A stretch of DNA of 64,000 nt from an uncultured Lachnospiraceae bacterium (GTDB taxonomy: Bacteria; Bacillota; Clostridia; Lachnospirales; Lachnospiraceae), in NCBI GenBank assembly GCA_947625015.1, contig CANQMR010000012.1, forward strand, positions 1 to 64,000, written 5' to 3'. Numbering within the stretch: position 1 is the first letter of the stretch; every line of letters begins with the position of its first letter. The notes under the pieces are model-generated. The model worked only from the letters and a program-made list of their open reading frames with translations, made no database searches and was not told the DNA's origin. Positions 50,833 to 63,988 of this stretch are shown here, in pieces. A program made the position numbers and the translations under genes.

Positions 50833-52788
50833 ATGACAAAAGAAAATGAATCATTAGTTTTCACGAACGACAAATGCATCGGCTGTAACAAATGTATCAG
50901 CGTATGTAGCTGCATCGGAGCCTGCGTATCTCATGATGAAGACGGCAAGAACCGCATTGATGTGGACGGCGACAGATGCATTGCCTGCGGCGCCTGCTTT
51001 GATGTATGCGAACATGGCGCCAGAGAGTACCGGGACGATACGGAACGGTTCTTTGAAGACCTGAAGAAGGGAGAAAAGATTTCTCTTTTGGTTGCACCGG
51101 CATTTAAGGCAAATTATCCAAGAGAATATGAATCCGTACTGGGTGGTCTTAAGAAGTTGGGGGTTAACCGGATTATCAGCGTATCGTTTGGCGCTGACAT
51201 TACCACTTGGGGATATCTGAATTATGTGCAGCAGTACAATTTCTTAGGCGGTATTTCCCAGCCCTGTCCTGCGGTAGTCGGTTACATAGAACGCAATCTG
51301 CCGGAGCTTTTGCCGAAGCTGTTCCCGGTTCAAAGTCCGATGATGTGCGCCGCAATCTATGCAAAGAAGGAAATGCACATTCAGGATAAGCTGGCGTTTA
51401 TCAGCCCATGTATTGCCAAGAAGATGGAGATTGAAGATCCCAACAACAAAGGTTATGTATCTTATAATGTAACCTTTAACCACTTAATGCAGTATGTACA
51501 GGAGCACCATGTCAGCGGCGCTTTACAGTCCGATGAGATTGAGTACGGCTTAGGTTCTATCTATCCTATGCCCGGCGGACTTAAGGAGAACGTGTACTGG
51601 TTCTTAGGGGAAAGCGTATTTATGCGCCAGATGGAAGGCGAGAAGCATATGTACCATTATTTAGAGCAGAATAAGAAGGCCCTTGAGAAAGGCACAACAC
51701 CATATCTGTTTGTGGACGCCCTGAACTGCTCTTCCGGCTGTATCTACGGTACCGGCTGTGACCCGGAGAAGGGCAATTCCGACGAGCCGCTCTGCAACCT
51801 GCTGCGGATTCGGGAGGCTTCTAAGAAGAACGACCGCCGAAGCGCATGGTCAAAGAAGCTTTCACCCAAGCAGCGTCTGAAGCAGTTGAATTACCAGTTC
51901 CGTAATCTGAACCTGAATGATTACTTAAGAAAATATACAGACCGCTCTGCGCAGTGCATCGTTAAGCAGCCAACCGAGGCGGAACGCAACGCCATTTTTG
52001 AGAGCATGGAAAAGAGGACGCAGGAAGAACGCTCTATTAACTGTTCCTGCTGTGGTTACGATTCCTGCCGGCAGATGGCGGATGCAATCTTTAACGGCTT
52101 TAACCACAAAGAGAACTGTATCTACTATACCAAGAAGCAGGTAGAGTTAGAGAAGAAGAATGCAGAGAGCTTTGCAGGCCAGTTAGAGGAAGATAAGGAG
52201 ATGATTCAAAAGCAGCAACAGCAGATTATTGATACCGTTCAGATTATCAATGATGAATTCATCACCTTATATCAGTCTGTTGACGAGATGGCCGCCAGCA
52301 ATGAGAGCAATGCCGAGAAGAGCGTGGAGATTTCCCAGAATATTATTGATGTGGCAAACTTCTGCGAGGAGCTGACCGCTTCCATGTCAGAGATTCATTC
52401 CTTCTTAGACGAGCTGTCACAGAATAATGCAGAGGTCGTCAGCATCGCCGCACAGACCAATATGCTTGCTTTAAATGCCAGCATTGAGGCGGCAAGAGCC
52501 GGCGAAAGCGGACGGGGATTTGCCGTTGTGGCAGATGAGATTAACAATCTTGCCGGTGAATCCAGAGAGACAGCCACCCGAAGCAATTTAAGCCAGGAGA
52601 AGATTATGACTTCTATCGGCGTCATCATCGATAACACCAAGAAGCTCCATGATATCATTGATTCGGTTAATGATAAGACACAGAATTTAGCTGCCGCCAC
52701 AGAAGAGATTTCCGCTTCCGTTTCTACAATCCTTAAGACCTCGAATGAGATTAAGGAGAAGTTAAGCGACTTAAGCAACGGCGACTAA
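50833..52788 (+). CDS. FeFe-hydrogenase-like sensor fused to a chemoreceptor signalling domain, 651 aa
   Basis: Domains in order: two [4Fe-4S] ferredoxin motifs ([24 protein letters not shown], residues 16-60); a FeFe-hydrogenase H-cluster domain (about 75-370); a four-Cys Fe-S domain (CSCCGYDSC ... C, about 400-430); a coiled linker; and a methyl-accepting chemotaxis signalling hairpin ([32 protein letters not shown], about 545-580). The H-cluster cysteines are kept in QPCPAV, SPCIAKK and NCSSGC, but the proton-relay Cys before the first ligand is Pro. With no transmembrane helix it should be a soluble redox or hydrogen sensor that signals to CheA rather than a catalytic hydrogenase. Monocistronic. 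Confidence 0.9.
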   Translation: MTKENESLVFTNDKCIGCNKCISVCSCIGACVSHDEDGKNRIDVDGDRCIACGACFDVCEHGAREYRDDTERFFEDLKKGEKISLLVAPAFKANYPREYESVLGGLKKLGVNRIISVSFGADITTWGYLNYVQQYNFLGGISQPCPAVVGYIERNLPELLPKLFPVQSPMMCAAIYAKKEMHIQDKLAFISPCIAKKMEIEDPNNKGYVSYNVTFNHLMQYVQEHHVSGALQSDEIEYGLGSIYPMPGGLKENVYWFLGESVFMRQMEGEKHMYHYLEQNKKALEKGTTPYLFVDALNCSSGCIYGTGCDPEKGNSDEPLCNLLRIREASKKNDRRSAWSKKLSPKQRLKQLNYQFRNLNLNDYLRKYTDRSAQCIVKQPTEAERNAIFESMEKRTQEERSINCSCCGYDSCRQMADAIFNGFNHKENCIYYTKKQVELEKKNAESFAGQLEEDKEMIQKQQQQIIDTVQIINDEFITLYQSVDEMAASNESNAEKSVEISQNIIDVANFCEELTASMSEIHSFLDELSQNNAEVVSIAAQTNMLALNASIEAARAGESGRGFAVVADEINNLAGESRETATRSNLSQEKIMTSIGVIIDNTKKLHDIIDSVNDKTQNLAAATEEISASVSTILKTSNEIKEKLSDLSNGD

Positions 52789-52815
52789 ATCAAAAGCAAA
52801 GATGATTAGCATACA

Positions 52816-52851
52816 AACAGCCCCCGGAATAGGTTCCGGGGGCTGTTTTTG
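52816..52851. terminator. Strong bidirectional terminator
   Basis: ACAGCCCCCGGAA pairs with TTCCGGGGGCTGT around a short loop, with TTTTT on the plus strand and A-rich sequence on the other side. Serves the sensor gene and the convergent SCP2 gene. Confidence 0.9.
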
Positions 52852-52878
52852 AAAAAACATTCTGAAATCAGGATTTCA

Positions 52879-53196
52879 TTACAGCAGGTCTTTAATCTTC
52901 AGGGCCTTATCAATATTACCTTCCACCTTCAGTTTTCCAAAGGTAAACGCCTTAACCGGGTCTAACTCCCCGGCAATAATCTTGAACAGATTCTCCGCAG
53001 AGCAGATAAACAGTGCATCTCTGTCATGATACTCATAAGGTTCAATGGACAGCTTGCCGTCCTTTACCTCTGCATAGAATGCGCCGGAACCCTCTCCGGT
53101 AATGTTGAACTGATAAGCCAGATGCTCCTGCACCTTGCTTACATCTGTGTCCTTGAACATATCCTTAAATTTCTTAAATACCTCTTCGTAAGTCAT
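52879..53196 (-). CDS. SCP2 sterol-carrier-like protein, 105 aa
   Basis: Stand-alone SCP2 domain: FNITGEGSGAFYAEVKDGKLSIEPYEYHDRDALFICSAENLFKIIAGELDPVKAFTFGKLKVEGN is the typical lipid-binding fold with the late KxxGD-like turn. Bacterial members probably bind acyl chains; no enzyme domain attached. Ribosome site AGGAGG upstream; no operon partner. Confidence 0.88.
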   Translation of the reverse strand: MTYEEVFKKFKDMFKDTDVSKVQEHLAYQFNITGEGSGAFYAEVKDGKLSIEPYEYHDRDALFICSAENLFKIIAGELDPVKAFTFGKLKVEGNIDKALKIKDLL

Positions 53197-53330
53197 CTGG
53201 GTTTGTCCTCCTATTCCCTTTTGCTTAAATTAATCAACTCTATCCGTTGTTTCGTCTATTATTGTACCATATCATTTTCCGGAGCGCAAGTGTCAACCCG
53301 CAAAATTAGTATGCCACAATTCCCCTTATT

Positions 53331-54797
53331 CTAAAGATGTTTTTCAATTTCCTGAATAATTGTCTTTAACGCTTTGATTCTCGCATACTTTTTATCGTTG
53401 GATTCCAGCACAAACCATGGAGCATAGGTTGTATTTGTCTTTTGAAGCATCTCATCTACCGCCTCCTCATACAAATCCCATTTTTCCCGGTTCCTCCAGT
53501 CTTCATCCGTAATCTTCCACTGCTTTTCCGGCGTATTCTGACGAAACGTAAAACGCTCTAACTGCACGTCTTTATCAATCTGCACCCAGAATTTAATAAT
53601 CACTGCGCCCCAGTCATAGAGTTCTTTTTCAAACTCATTGATTTCATTATAGGCCCGCTGCCAGTCATTTTCACTGCAAAAGCCCTCTAACCGTTCCACC
53701 ATAACCCTGCCGTACCAGGTCCGGTCAAATATGGCAATATGGCCGTCCTTCGGCAGCCGGTTCCAGAACCGCCACAGATAATGCCTTGCCTTTTCATGGG
53801 GCAGCGGACTGGCAATGGGGTGTACCTCGTAACCCCGCGGGTCCAAAGCCGCTGCAATCCTTTTTATGTTGCCGCCCTTTCCCGCTGCATCCCAGCCCTC
53901 ATAGGTGATGATAACCGGTATCTTCTTGCGGTAAATCTCGTTATGCAGATCCCGCAGCCGTTTCTGGCACGCCTTCAGCTCCTTCTTATACTCCTTGTCA
54001 GAAAGCGCCTTATCCAATACGATATCCGCCAGTTTAGCCTGTTCGTTCAGTGGAAATGTGTTCTGCAAAATCGGCACTGCATGAGGCTCGTTCCCCAGAG
54101 CGGTATCAATTCCCTCAAGAAGAAGCTCCAACATTTGCAGTTCCGCCCATTTCTTGTTCTTAGAATCAATGAGATACCATGGTGCAGAGGGGGAATTGGT
54201 CTCCTCTAAAAATTCATCATACACCTTGAGACACTTGTCATAATTCTTATTCTGCCACAAATCATCACCGCTTACGCGCCATTTGGTGTTCTTATCTTCT
54301 AAGAGTTCGTCAATCCGCTTTTTCTGCTCCTTCTCCCCAATATGGAAAAAGAATTTCATCAGCAGATAGCCGTTGTCCGTAAGCTGCCGCTCAAACCGCT
54401 TGATGCTGGTAATGCGCTGCTCATACTGCTTTTTCTTAAGCTTCCCCTTCAGATAGTCCCCCGTTACCTCGTCCATCCAGCTTCCGTCAAAGAACATAAA
54501 CTGCCCCGCTTCCGGAATCCGCACAAAATGCCGGTACAAAAACGGTTTTCTCTTCTCCTCCTCGGAAATCTCGCTCATCACAGACACCTTGAAAAAGCGG
54601 GGGTCCATATTTTTGATGATTCTGCCTAAGACGCTTCCTTTTCCGGCTGCCCCCCAGCCTTCCAACACGACCATAACCGGCAGCTTTTTGTCCTTGATCG
54701 CAATCTGCTTCGCCGCTAACTTAAGCCTTGCCTCGTCTAAACGCCGATCTAATTCTTCCGCTGACGGCTTCTCTCCTGTTTTCCAATTTTTTAACAT
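53331..54797 (-). CDS. Polyphosphate:AMP phosphotransferase (double PPK2), 488 aa
   Basis: Two PPK2 domains in tandem (about residues 1-235 and 250-488), each with its own Walker A: EGWGAAGKGSVLGRII and EGWDAAGKGGNIKRIA. The two-domain form belongs to class II PPK2, known to phosphorylate AMP with polyphosphate (Pap of Acinetobacter). The second domain has the intact Walker B and lid (FDRTWYGRVMVERLEG), the first has FFDGSWMDEV, so only the second may be catalytic. Monocistronic. Confidence 0.9.
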   Translation of the reverse strand: MLKNWKTGEKPSAEELDRRLDEARLKLAAKQIAIKDKKLPVMVVLEGWGAAGKGSVLGRIIKNMDPRFFKVSVMSEISEEEKRKPFLYRHFVRIPEAGQFMFFDGSWMDEVTGDYLKGKLKKKQYEQRITSIKRFERQLTDNGYLLMKFFFHIGEKEQKKRIDELLEDKNTKWRVSGDDLWQNKNYDKCLKVYDEFLEETNSPSAPWYLIDSKNKKWAELQMLELLLEGIDTALGNEPHAVPILQNTFPLNEQAKLADIVLDKALSDKEYKKELKACQKRLRDLHNEIYRKKIPVIITYEGWDAAGKGGNIKRIAAALDPRGYEVHPIASPLPHEKARHYLWRFWNRLPKDGHIAIFDRTWYGRVMVERLEGFCSENDWQRAYNEINEFEKELYDWGAVIIKFWVQIDKDVQLERFTFRQNTPEKQWKITDEDWRNREKWDLYEEAVDEMLQKTNTTYAPWFVLESNDKKYARIKALKTIIQEIEKHL

Positions 54798-54847
54798 ATG
54801 TACCCTCTCCTTTCGTTTTATATGCCGTTACATAAATCTGAACAAAA

Positions 54848-55834
54848 TCATTCACAGGGAAAATACATTCCCCACTGCGCCCTTATGGCGTCTAACAGTT
54901 TCATCACCCGCAGAGTCTCCGCATGAGGAATCTCCTCACATTCCGTCTGCCCCGCGGCTATAGCCTTCATACAGGATAGCACTTCATATTCATAGCCGTT
55001 AATCTGCTCCGGTACAGGGGGCGCGGCAATCAGCCTGTGGTCCGCATCATACACACGAATTGCTTCACAGTTGTTGATATTGTGCACTTCAATATAGCCC
55101 TTCTCTCCATAGACCACGCCTAAGCGGTCTGTGGGGGACAGCATCGTGCTGTGAAGCACCGCCAGTTTGCCGTCCTCAAAAGTCAGGGTAACGCTATTGG
55201 TCCAATCCACCCCTTCCGGGGAAAATACAGCGTCTGCATCCACTTTAACCACCTTGCTGTGAAATACCATCAGGGCAAAATGAATGGGATATACGCCCAC
55301 ATCCAAAAGCGCCCCTCCGGCAAGCTCCGGCTTTACCAGCCTTTCCTTATGCCGCATGGCATAGCCAAGGTTTGCCATAAGGGAAACCGGCTCTCCAATG
55401 ATTCCGCTGTCGATAAGCTGATTCAGCATTGTCCGGCTGGGCATATACCGGGTCCAGATTGCCTCGGCCAGCAAAAGCCCGCGCTCCTTCGCCATACGCA
55501 TTAATTCCTCAGCTTGGCGGGCATTGACAGTAAATGTCTTTTCCAACAGCACATGCTTTCCATTTTCCAGGCACAGTCTGGCATGTTCATAGTGGTGGGA
55601 ATGGGGCGACGCCACATACACCAGCTCCACCTCTTTGTCCCGCACTAATTCCTCATAAGAGCCATAAGCTTTCTGAAAGCCCCATCGGTCTGCAAACGCC
55701 TTCGCCCTGTCAAGACTGCGGCTGCCCACAGCATAAGGCTGAAGCTCTGCGTTCCTGTCACCCTGTCTTATCCCCTGTACCGCCTGCGCCATACTCTCTG
55801 CAATCTTACCCGGCGCCAGAATCCCAAACTTCAT
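54848..55834 (-). CDS. Gfo/Idh/MocA-family oxidoreductase, 328 aa
   Basis: NAD(P)-dependent dehydrogenase: N-terminal Rossmann domain MKFGILAPGKIAESMAQAV, then VYVASPHSHHYEHARLCLENGKHVLLEKTF with the EK(P/T) motif. The C-terminal alpha/beta domain begins near residue 125. Substrate probably a sugar or dihydrodiol. ATG at 55834, with GGGAGG upstream, overlaps the 3' end of the glycosylase gene by 29 bp, so the two are cotranscribed. Confidence 0.9.
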   Translation of the reverse strand: MKFGILAPGKIAESMAQAVQGIRQGDRNAELQPYAVGSRSLDRAKAFADRWGFQKAYGSYEELVRDKEVELVYVASPHSHHYEHARLCLENGKHVLLEKTFTVNARQAEELMRMAKERGLLLAEAIWTRYMPSRTMLNQLIDSGIIGEPVSLMANLGYAMRHKERLVKPELAGGALLDVGVYPIHFALMVFHSKVVKVDADAVFSPEGVDWTNSVTLTFEDGKLAVLHSTMLSPTDRLGVVYGEKGYIEVHNINNCEAIRVYDADHRLIAAPPVPEQINGYEYEVLSCMKAIAAGQTECEEIPHAETLRVMKLLDAIRAQWGMYFPCE

Positions 55835-56648
55835 CAACCCCGCCTCCCATTAATTCATAAAAGAAAATATACTGCTGCAAAATACCCTCAAAGCCATGAT
55901 AGCGTTTTTTCGGAAACCCTTTACGGTAGTGATTGGAAAGGGCCTGCCGGATATGGGTGTCCACAGGAAATGCCTGTAAATGATGCAGGGCAAATAAGCA
56001 GATACAATCCGCCACCTTCTCTCCCACGCCATATAACTTTAACAGTTCCGCTTTCGCCTCCTCATACGTCATCTGCTGAAGATTCTCAAGCCGTACCTGC
56101 CCCTTCGCTACTGCCGAAGCGGTGCGTACCACATATTTACTCCGATATCCCAGATTACACTCCATCAGGGCGTCCTCCGGAAGTTCTGCAAACGCCTCCG
56201 GTTCAGGAAAAGCATAGTAGACCTCTCCCGTCTCTGATATCCGCCGCTCCCCATATGCCCTGCATATATTCTCTATGCATCTTCTGATTCTTATTATATT
56301 ATTCTGCTGGGAAATCAGAAAAGATACAATCATCTCCCATAAATCCTGCCGCAGAATCCTGATACCCGTTCCAAATTCCGCCGCCCGCTTAAGATAAATG
56401 TCCTTTTCATGAATCTGCGCAATATAATAAGAATAGTTCTCATCTAAACTAAAATATTGTTTCCAAAAAGCCTCGAAGTCTTCCTCGTCACAATAAAAGG
56501 TACACTCATCTCCTCTCTGCTCTGCCAGCAAAAAGCGGCTGCCGGAGAGAATCTGATATGCGCCGTCCTCCCGTACCCTCATGCGGAAACACTGTCCGGA
56601 TTCACAAATCTGAGCCAGACTGAAGTGCTCTAACTGTCTTGTTATCAT
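55806..56648 (-). CDS. ogg: 8-oxoguanine DNA glycosylase, OGG1-like, 280 aa
   Basis: Base-excision repair enzyme of the OGG1 family. N-terminal OGG domain (CESGQCFRMR), then the helix-hairpin-helix LYGVGEKVADCICLFALHH with the catalytic Lys, and the catalytic Asp in FPVDTHIRQAL. Length fits clostridial OGG1. It probably removes 8-oxoguanine left by oxygen exposure. Confidence 0.92.
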   Translation of the reverse strand: MITRQLEHFSLAQICESGQCFRMRVREDGAYQILSGSRFLLAEQRGDECTFYCDEEDFEAFWKQYFSLDENYSYYIAQIHEKDIYLKRAAEFGTGIRILRQDLWEMIVSFLISQQNNIIRIRRCIENICRAYGERRISETGEVYYAFPEPEAFAELPEDALMECNLGYRSKYVVRTASAVAKGQVRLENLQQMTYEEAKAELLKLYGVGEKVADCICLFALHHLQAFPVDTHIRQALSNHYRKGFPKKRYHGFEGILQQYIFFYELMGGGVDEVWDSGAG

Positions 56649-56761
56649 TGGCTGCTCACCTCATATCATTCCACATTTCCTCTTACTCTAAATTATAATA
56701 TATCTTTCCCGCATCGTCCACTAAATTTACCGATAAATGGTTAAAAAAAGAAAGAGAATCC

Positions 56762-56790
56762 TTGTAAAAAATGTACGCACCCTTTATAAT
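56762..56790 (+). promoter_or_regulatory. carB: Promoter of carB
   Basis: TTGTAA, 17-bp spacer, TATAAT, 32 bp ahead of the start codon; the leader is too short for a PyrR attenuator. Confidence 0.75.
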
Positions 56791-56822
56791 GGATTAAGAT
56801 ATTTTAATAGGAGGATTTTTTT

Positions 56823-60044
<3,222 letters not shown>

Positions 60045-60059
60045 TATTACCGGACATAC

Positions 60060-60102
60060 AAAATCCCCGGACTGTGTTCCTGCACATTCCGGGGATTTTT
60101 CT
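60060..60102 (+). terminator. Terminator of carB
   Basis: AAATCCCCGG pairs with CCGGGGATTT; followed by a T run. Stem of about ten pairs, 15 bp after the carB stop. Confidence 0.9.
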
Positions 60103-60197
60103 TTCCTGCAATTATTTTTTACTATTTATGTACTTCATTTCTTTCTCCCCCACAGGCAAAGCATAATCCAACAAAAAGTATGTTAAACTTACCGCTA

Positions 60198-61601
60198 CTA
60201 GATTACCGTCAGAACGCCCAGAGATTTTAATAAAAGGACCACCAACAGTACCGGTGCAATATATTTAATCATTACCACATACAGCTTTTCCCTGTTGAAT
60301 TTCTCTCCGTTTTTCTCTACCTCGTCTATGATTGTCTTCGGCTTTAAAATCCAGCCTGCCAGAATACAGGTGCCAATGGCCACTACCGGCATCAGGCAGT
60401 TGTTGCTGATATAATCCAGAATATCCAAAATCTGCGCCGTCGCTCCGGTGGGAAGGCTTACCTCAAAATACCAGACATTATACCCAAGGCAGACCACAAT
60501 TCCCCCTGCCAGGGCAATCAATCCCTCTAATATGGTCGCCTTTGTCCGGGACATATGAAAATGGTCCATAAAGCTGGAAACCACCGCTTCCATGACGGAA
60601 ACCGCGCTGGTAAGGGCCGCAAATAACACCATGGCAAAGAACAGGCAGCCAATCAGGTTTCCAACCCTCCCCATAGCGTCAAACACCTTGGGCAGCGATA
60701 CAAACATCAGGCCCGGCCCCTGAACGCCCATGCCCTCCCGGCCCATAAAGGTATAGACGCCGGGAATAATCATAACCCCGGCTAAAAATGCTACCGCCGT
60801 ATCAAAAATCTCAATCTGGTTAATGGACTTTACCAGATTGGCGTCATCCCGCACATACGAGCCATAAGCAATCATAATTCCCATGGCCACGCTCAAGCTG
60901 AAAAAAAGCTGTCCCATAGCGTCCAACAAGACCGTAAAGAACTGTTTTACCGTCAGGCCCTTTATATCCGGTATGACATACACCGCAAAGCCCTCTAATC
61001 CGGTTCTTGTCGTGCCGCCGTCGGTATGCTTAATCGTCAGGGCAAAAACGGCAATCCCGATAACCAACAGCAGCAGCAACGGCATAATAATCCGGGAAGA
61101 TTTTTCAATTCCCTTATTGACGCCCTTATATATAATCACCGCTACTGCAATCAGAAACACCGCCATCAGGATAACCGGCTGCCACTGGGAGGTGATGTAA
61201 CCGGTAAAGTATCCGTCCGCCGCCGTACGGCTCCCCTCCCCGGTAAGATACGCGATAAAATATTTGACTACCCAGCCACCGATTACGCAGTAATACGGCA
61301 AAATGATAACCGGCACCAGACAGGCCAGTACCCCTAAAAAGCCCCATTTCTTGCTCAACTGCTTATAGGCTGTCAGCGGACTTTGTTTGGTCTTTCTTCC
61401 TATCGCTACCTCTGTGGTCAGCAGCGTAAATCCAAAGGTTAATGCGAGTATCAGATAAACCAGCAGAAACAGACCGCCGCCATCCTTAGCCGCCAGATAG
61501 GGAAACCGCCAGATGTTGCCTAAACCCACAGCGCTTCCTGCCGCCGCTAACACAAAACCAATGGAACCCGAAAAGGAATTTCTGTTTTTCTCTTTTTTCA
61601 T
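60198..61601 (-). CDS. Sodium-dependent NSS-family transporter, 467 aa
   Basis: Neurotransmitter:sodium symporter family: FSGSIGFVLAAAGSAVGLGNIWRFPYLAAKDGGGLF is the sodium/substrate-binding first helix, and about eleven transmembrane segments follow, as in the prokaryotic MhsT/LeuT-like members. Probably imports a neutral or aromatic amino acid with Na+. Monocistronic; a weak ribosome site only. Confidence 0.94.
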   Translation of the reverse strand: MKKEKNRNSFSGSIGFVLAAAGSAVGLGNIWRFPYLAAKDGGGLFLLVYLILALTFGFTLLTTEVAIGRKTKQSPLTAYKQLSKKWGFLGVLACLVPVIILPYYCVIGGWVVKYFIAYLTGEGSRTAADGYFTGYITSQWQPVILMAVFLIAVAVIIYKGVNKGIEKSSRIIMPLLLLLVIGIAVFALTIKHTDGGTTRTGLEGFAVYVIPDIKGLTVKQFFTVLLDAMGQLFFSLSVAMGIMIAYGSYVRDDANLVKSINQIEIFDTAVAFLAGVMIIPGVYTFMGREGMGVQGPGLMFVSLPKVFDAMGRVGNLIGCLFFAMVLFAALTSAVSVMEAVVSSFMDHFHMSRTKATILEGLIALAGGIVVCLGYNVWYFEVSLPTGATAQILDILDYISNNCLMPVVAIGTCILAGWILKPKTIIDEVEKNGEKFNREKLYVVMIKYIAPVLLVVLLLKSLGVLTVI

Positions 61602-61722
61602 ATTGTCTTTCAGAATGTTACCATTCTCCCCCTTATCCTATTACTTTGTTCCTTAGATTAGCATACCTCCTTCGAAAAAACAACCACTTTCTATTATCTT
61701 TCCGCAAAATACATTATGTCAA

Positions 61723-62196
61723 CTAACGGTTCAGCCACCAGACGCCCAAATTTAGATATGCCGCAAAGGTAACCCAAAGCAGATAAGGGATGATTAAATA
61801 TCCGGCGGCCTTTGAAATATCCGAAAAGCTGCGCCAGGTCAGGTAAACTAACAGCCACAACAGCAGTATCCAGAAAAAAGAAAACAGATACCAGCCAAAG
61901 TCAAAGAAAAATACCGGCCAGAGGAAATTTACCGTAAGCTGGTAGCTGTAAAGCACAATGGCGTCCGCTACTACCTGTTCTTCCGCGCCGGAAGTGAGTA
62001 CAAGATAAGAGGCAATGCCCATCAGTATGTAAAGCACCGTCCACACCACAGGAAACACCCAGCCCGGCGGGGATAAGGGCGGCTGCTTTAACGCGGCAAA
62101 GATTGCCATACCGCCTCTTGTCAGAAATGCAGAGATACCGCCTACAATTAAGGGAACCGCAATACATTTAATCAGGGTGAGCTTGTTAGATTTCAT
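61723..62196 (-). CDS. tspO: TspO/MBR-family protein, 157 aa
   Basis: Five transmembrane helices with the family signature PPLSPPGWVFPVVWTVLYILMGIASYLV and the C-terminal WVTFAAYLNLGVWWLNR. TspO binds porphyrins and other tetrapyrroles; the presence of a tetrapyrrole operon 20 kb away is interesting but no direct link is shown. Strong AGGAGG upstream. Confidence 0.95.
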   Translation of the reverse strand: MKSNKLTLIKCIAVPLIVGGISAFLTRGGMAIFAALKQPPLSPPGWVFPVVWTVLYILMGIASYLVLTSGAEEQVVADAIVLYSYQLTVNFLWPVFFFDFGWYLFSFFWILLLWLLVYLTWRSFSDISKAAGYLIIPYLLWVTFAAYLNLGVWWLNR

Positions 62197-62367
62197 TGTA
62201 TACCTCCTTTTCCCGGCAAACGCTTATCCATCTGCCGCCTCTTCTATAACAATATGCCGTTTGGAGATAACATATAACTGAAAGAACGGAACCTTTCCGA
62301 TAAATATATGGAATAATCTGCTTAAAAATACGGCATAATAAGACCAAAATATTTTGGAGGTATAATC

Positions 62368-62802
62368 ATGGAAAAAGATGATACAGTCCTGTTATTAAAG
62401 GAATGTGATTCCGGCACCAAAATGGCAACGGCATCCATTGATGAAGTGTTAGACCGGATTCAGGATTCCAATATGAAACAGCTTCTAATCGAGAGCAGAG
62501 AACATCACGAAAAATTAGGCAACGACCTTCACTCCCTGTTGATTAAACATGGCAGCGAAGAAAAAGACCCCAATCCTATGGCAAAGGGCATGTCATGGCT
62601 TAAGACAAACATGAAGATGAATATGGACCAAAGCGACGCCACAGTGGCAGAGCTGATTACAGACGGCTGCGATATGGGCGTGAAATCCCTTTATCGGTAT
62701 ATGAACCAGTATCAAGCCGCCGACGGCACTTCAAAGGATATCTGCAAGCGGCTTATTAACATTGAAGAAAAACTGCGGGACGACTTGAGAAAATATTTGT
62801 AA
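62368..62802 (+). CDS. Ferritin-like DUF2383-type protein, 144 aa
   Basis: An all-helical protein predicted as a four-helix bundle: SGTKMATASIDEVLDRI, ESREHHEKLGNDLHSLL and the repeated pattern in its second half. The EHH and DxxxH residues resemble a ferritin-like metal site. Close in style to DUF2383/spore-coat-type proteins in Clostridia. Ribosome site GGAGG seven bases upstream. Function unknown. Confidence 0.7.
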   Translation: MEKDDTVLLLKECDSGTKMATASIDEVLDRIQDSNMKQLLIESREHHEKLGNDLHSLLIKHGSEEKDPNPMAKGMSWLKTNMKMNMDQSDATVAELITDGCDMGVKSLYRYMNQYQAADGTSKDICKRLINIEEKLRDDLRKYL

Positions 62803-62924
62803 GGACATTCTATGGAAGTAACGCTGCGTACAGATACCGCGCTGTGCAGTTGATATGTTGTACAGATGATATGCCATGTAGCTGATAGGTTATACAAATA
62901 ATATAAGACACAAGTAAGTAAACA

Positions 62925-62960
62925 GGCCGCCCCGCACTGTAATTAAGCGCCGGGCGGTCC
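62925..62960 (-). terminator. Terminator of the gene at 62963
   Basis: GGCCGCCCC and CGGGCGGTCC with minor bulges form a GC-rich stem; CTGTTTACTTACTT follows on the minus strand. Confidence 0.6.
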
Positions 62961-62962
62961 CA

Positions 62963-63988
62963 TTACTCTGTCTTTTCCTCATAAGTCTGCTGAAAAATCT
63001 GCCGCTTAATCACATAAATATCAGAAAAATCTTCCGGGCGGATTGCCATATAGTCCCCAGGCCGCCCCAGATAATAATCCGCATTATTTTCCACAGGAAA
63101 AATCTTTGTCCTGCGCTGCAACTCCTTAGCATAGATTCCGGCGTCAGCCTTGGGATAACACAGATTGGCGGATTCATCCAGACTGATATACTCGCCGGTT
63201 GACATAATCTGGGCTTCCGGCAGAAAATCCAACATCTGCTCAAACACATCCAACGCCTCCTCACTGGCGTCATAGGTCCGCTCAAATTTCTCCCGCTTCA
63301 TATCATAGACCTCGCCCCGGCAGCCAATCATAATATAGGTGTCCGGGTCCGCCTTTACTATAACGCCGGACTCATTCTCCAGTGAACGGATACAAATTTC
63401 CTCCTCTTTTTCGGCCAGCTTCATGGTTTCCACAAAGGCCCAGGGGATTTTCTTTTTCACATACTGCTTCATAAACGGAATATCTCCCTCATGCGCCCGT
63501 CCATAGTCCGCAGCTTCAATATATTCACATTCTTCAAAATATCCCGCCGCCTTATTCATCAGATATTCCAAAGTATCCTGTATCTCCAATTCCGACATTT
63601 CCACCTTCAAAATGGCAGAGGAAATCCGTCCGCAGGCCGCCTGGGCATTGCCCTTTACCAGACCGGATTCCGGCATGACAAAATCCAGAAATTCCAAAGC
63701 CCGCAGGCGTCTCGTATCACTGAAAAAACAAATCCTGTCCTCCTCCTGCTCCTTCCAGAACAGCAACAGATAATGACAATCCAGTGTCTTCATATACTCC
63801 GCATAATCAAATATTTTGTCGGCGGAAAAATCTGTCTCTAACATCTGGTTTGAAAGCTCTCTGTAGATTTCCTCCTCAACTCCGGCAATCCACAAGCCTT
63901 CCTTCTCATAATAATATCCCACAGTAAATCCGGGCAGATTGACATTTTCCTGTTTTTCAAATCCATATTGTCTCATGTCTCTTACCAT
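62963..63988 (-). CDS. Unrecognised acidic protein, 341 aa
   Basis: No family recognised. Features seen: acidic, many aromatic residues, no signal peptide or transmembrane helix, and a segment MIGCRGEVYDMKREKFERTY near residue 220. Its C-terminus (YYLGRPGDYMAIRPEDFSDIYVIKRQIFQQTYE) looks like a repeated form of the same beta-rich unit. The start at 63988 has AAGGA very close; an ATG at 63976 is also possible. The gene may have upstream partners beyond the window. Confidence 0.75.
   Translation of the reverse strand: MVRDMRQYGFEKQENVNLPGFTVGYYYEKEGLWIAGVEEEIYRELSNQMLETDFSADKIFDYAEYMKTLDCHYLLLFWKEQEEDRICFFSDTRRLRALEFLDFVMPESGLVKGNAQAACGRISSAILKVEMSELEIQDTLEYLMNKAAGYFEECEYIEAADYGRAHEGDIPFMKQYVKKKIPWAFVETMKLAEKEEEICIRSLENESGVIVKADPDTYIMIGCRGEVYDMKREKFERTYDASEEALDVFEQMLDFLPEAQIMSTGEYISLDESANLCYPKADAGIYAKELQRRTKIFPVENNADYYLGRPGDYMAIRPEDFSDIYVIKRQIFQQTYEEKTE

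Noticed and set aside
50833-52788. Catalytic FeFe hydrogenase
   Set aside because: The proton-relay cysteine is replaced by Pro and a chemoreceptor signalling domain is attached, which points to sensing.
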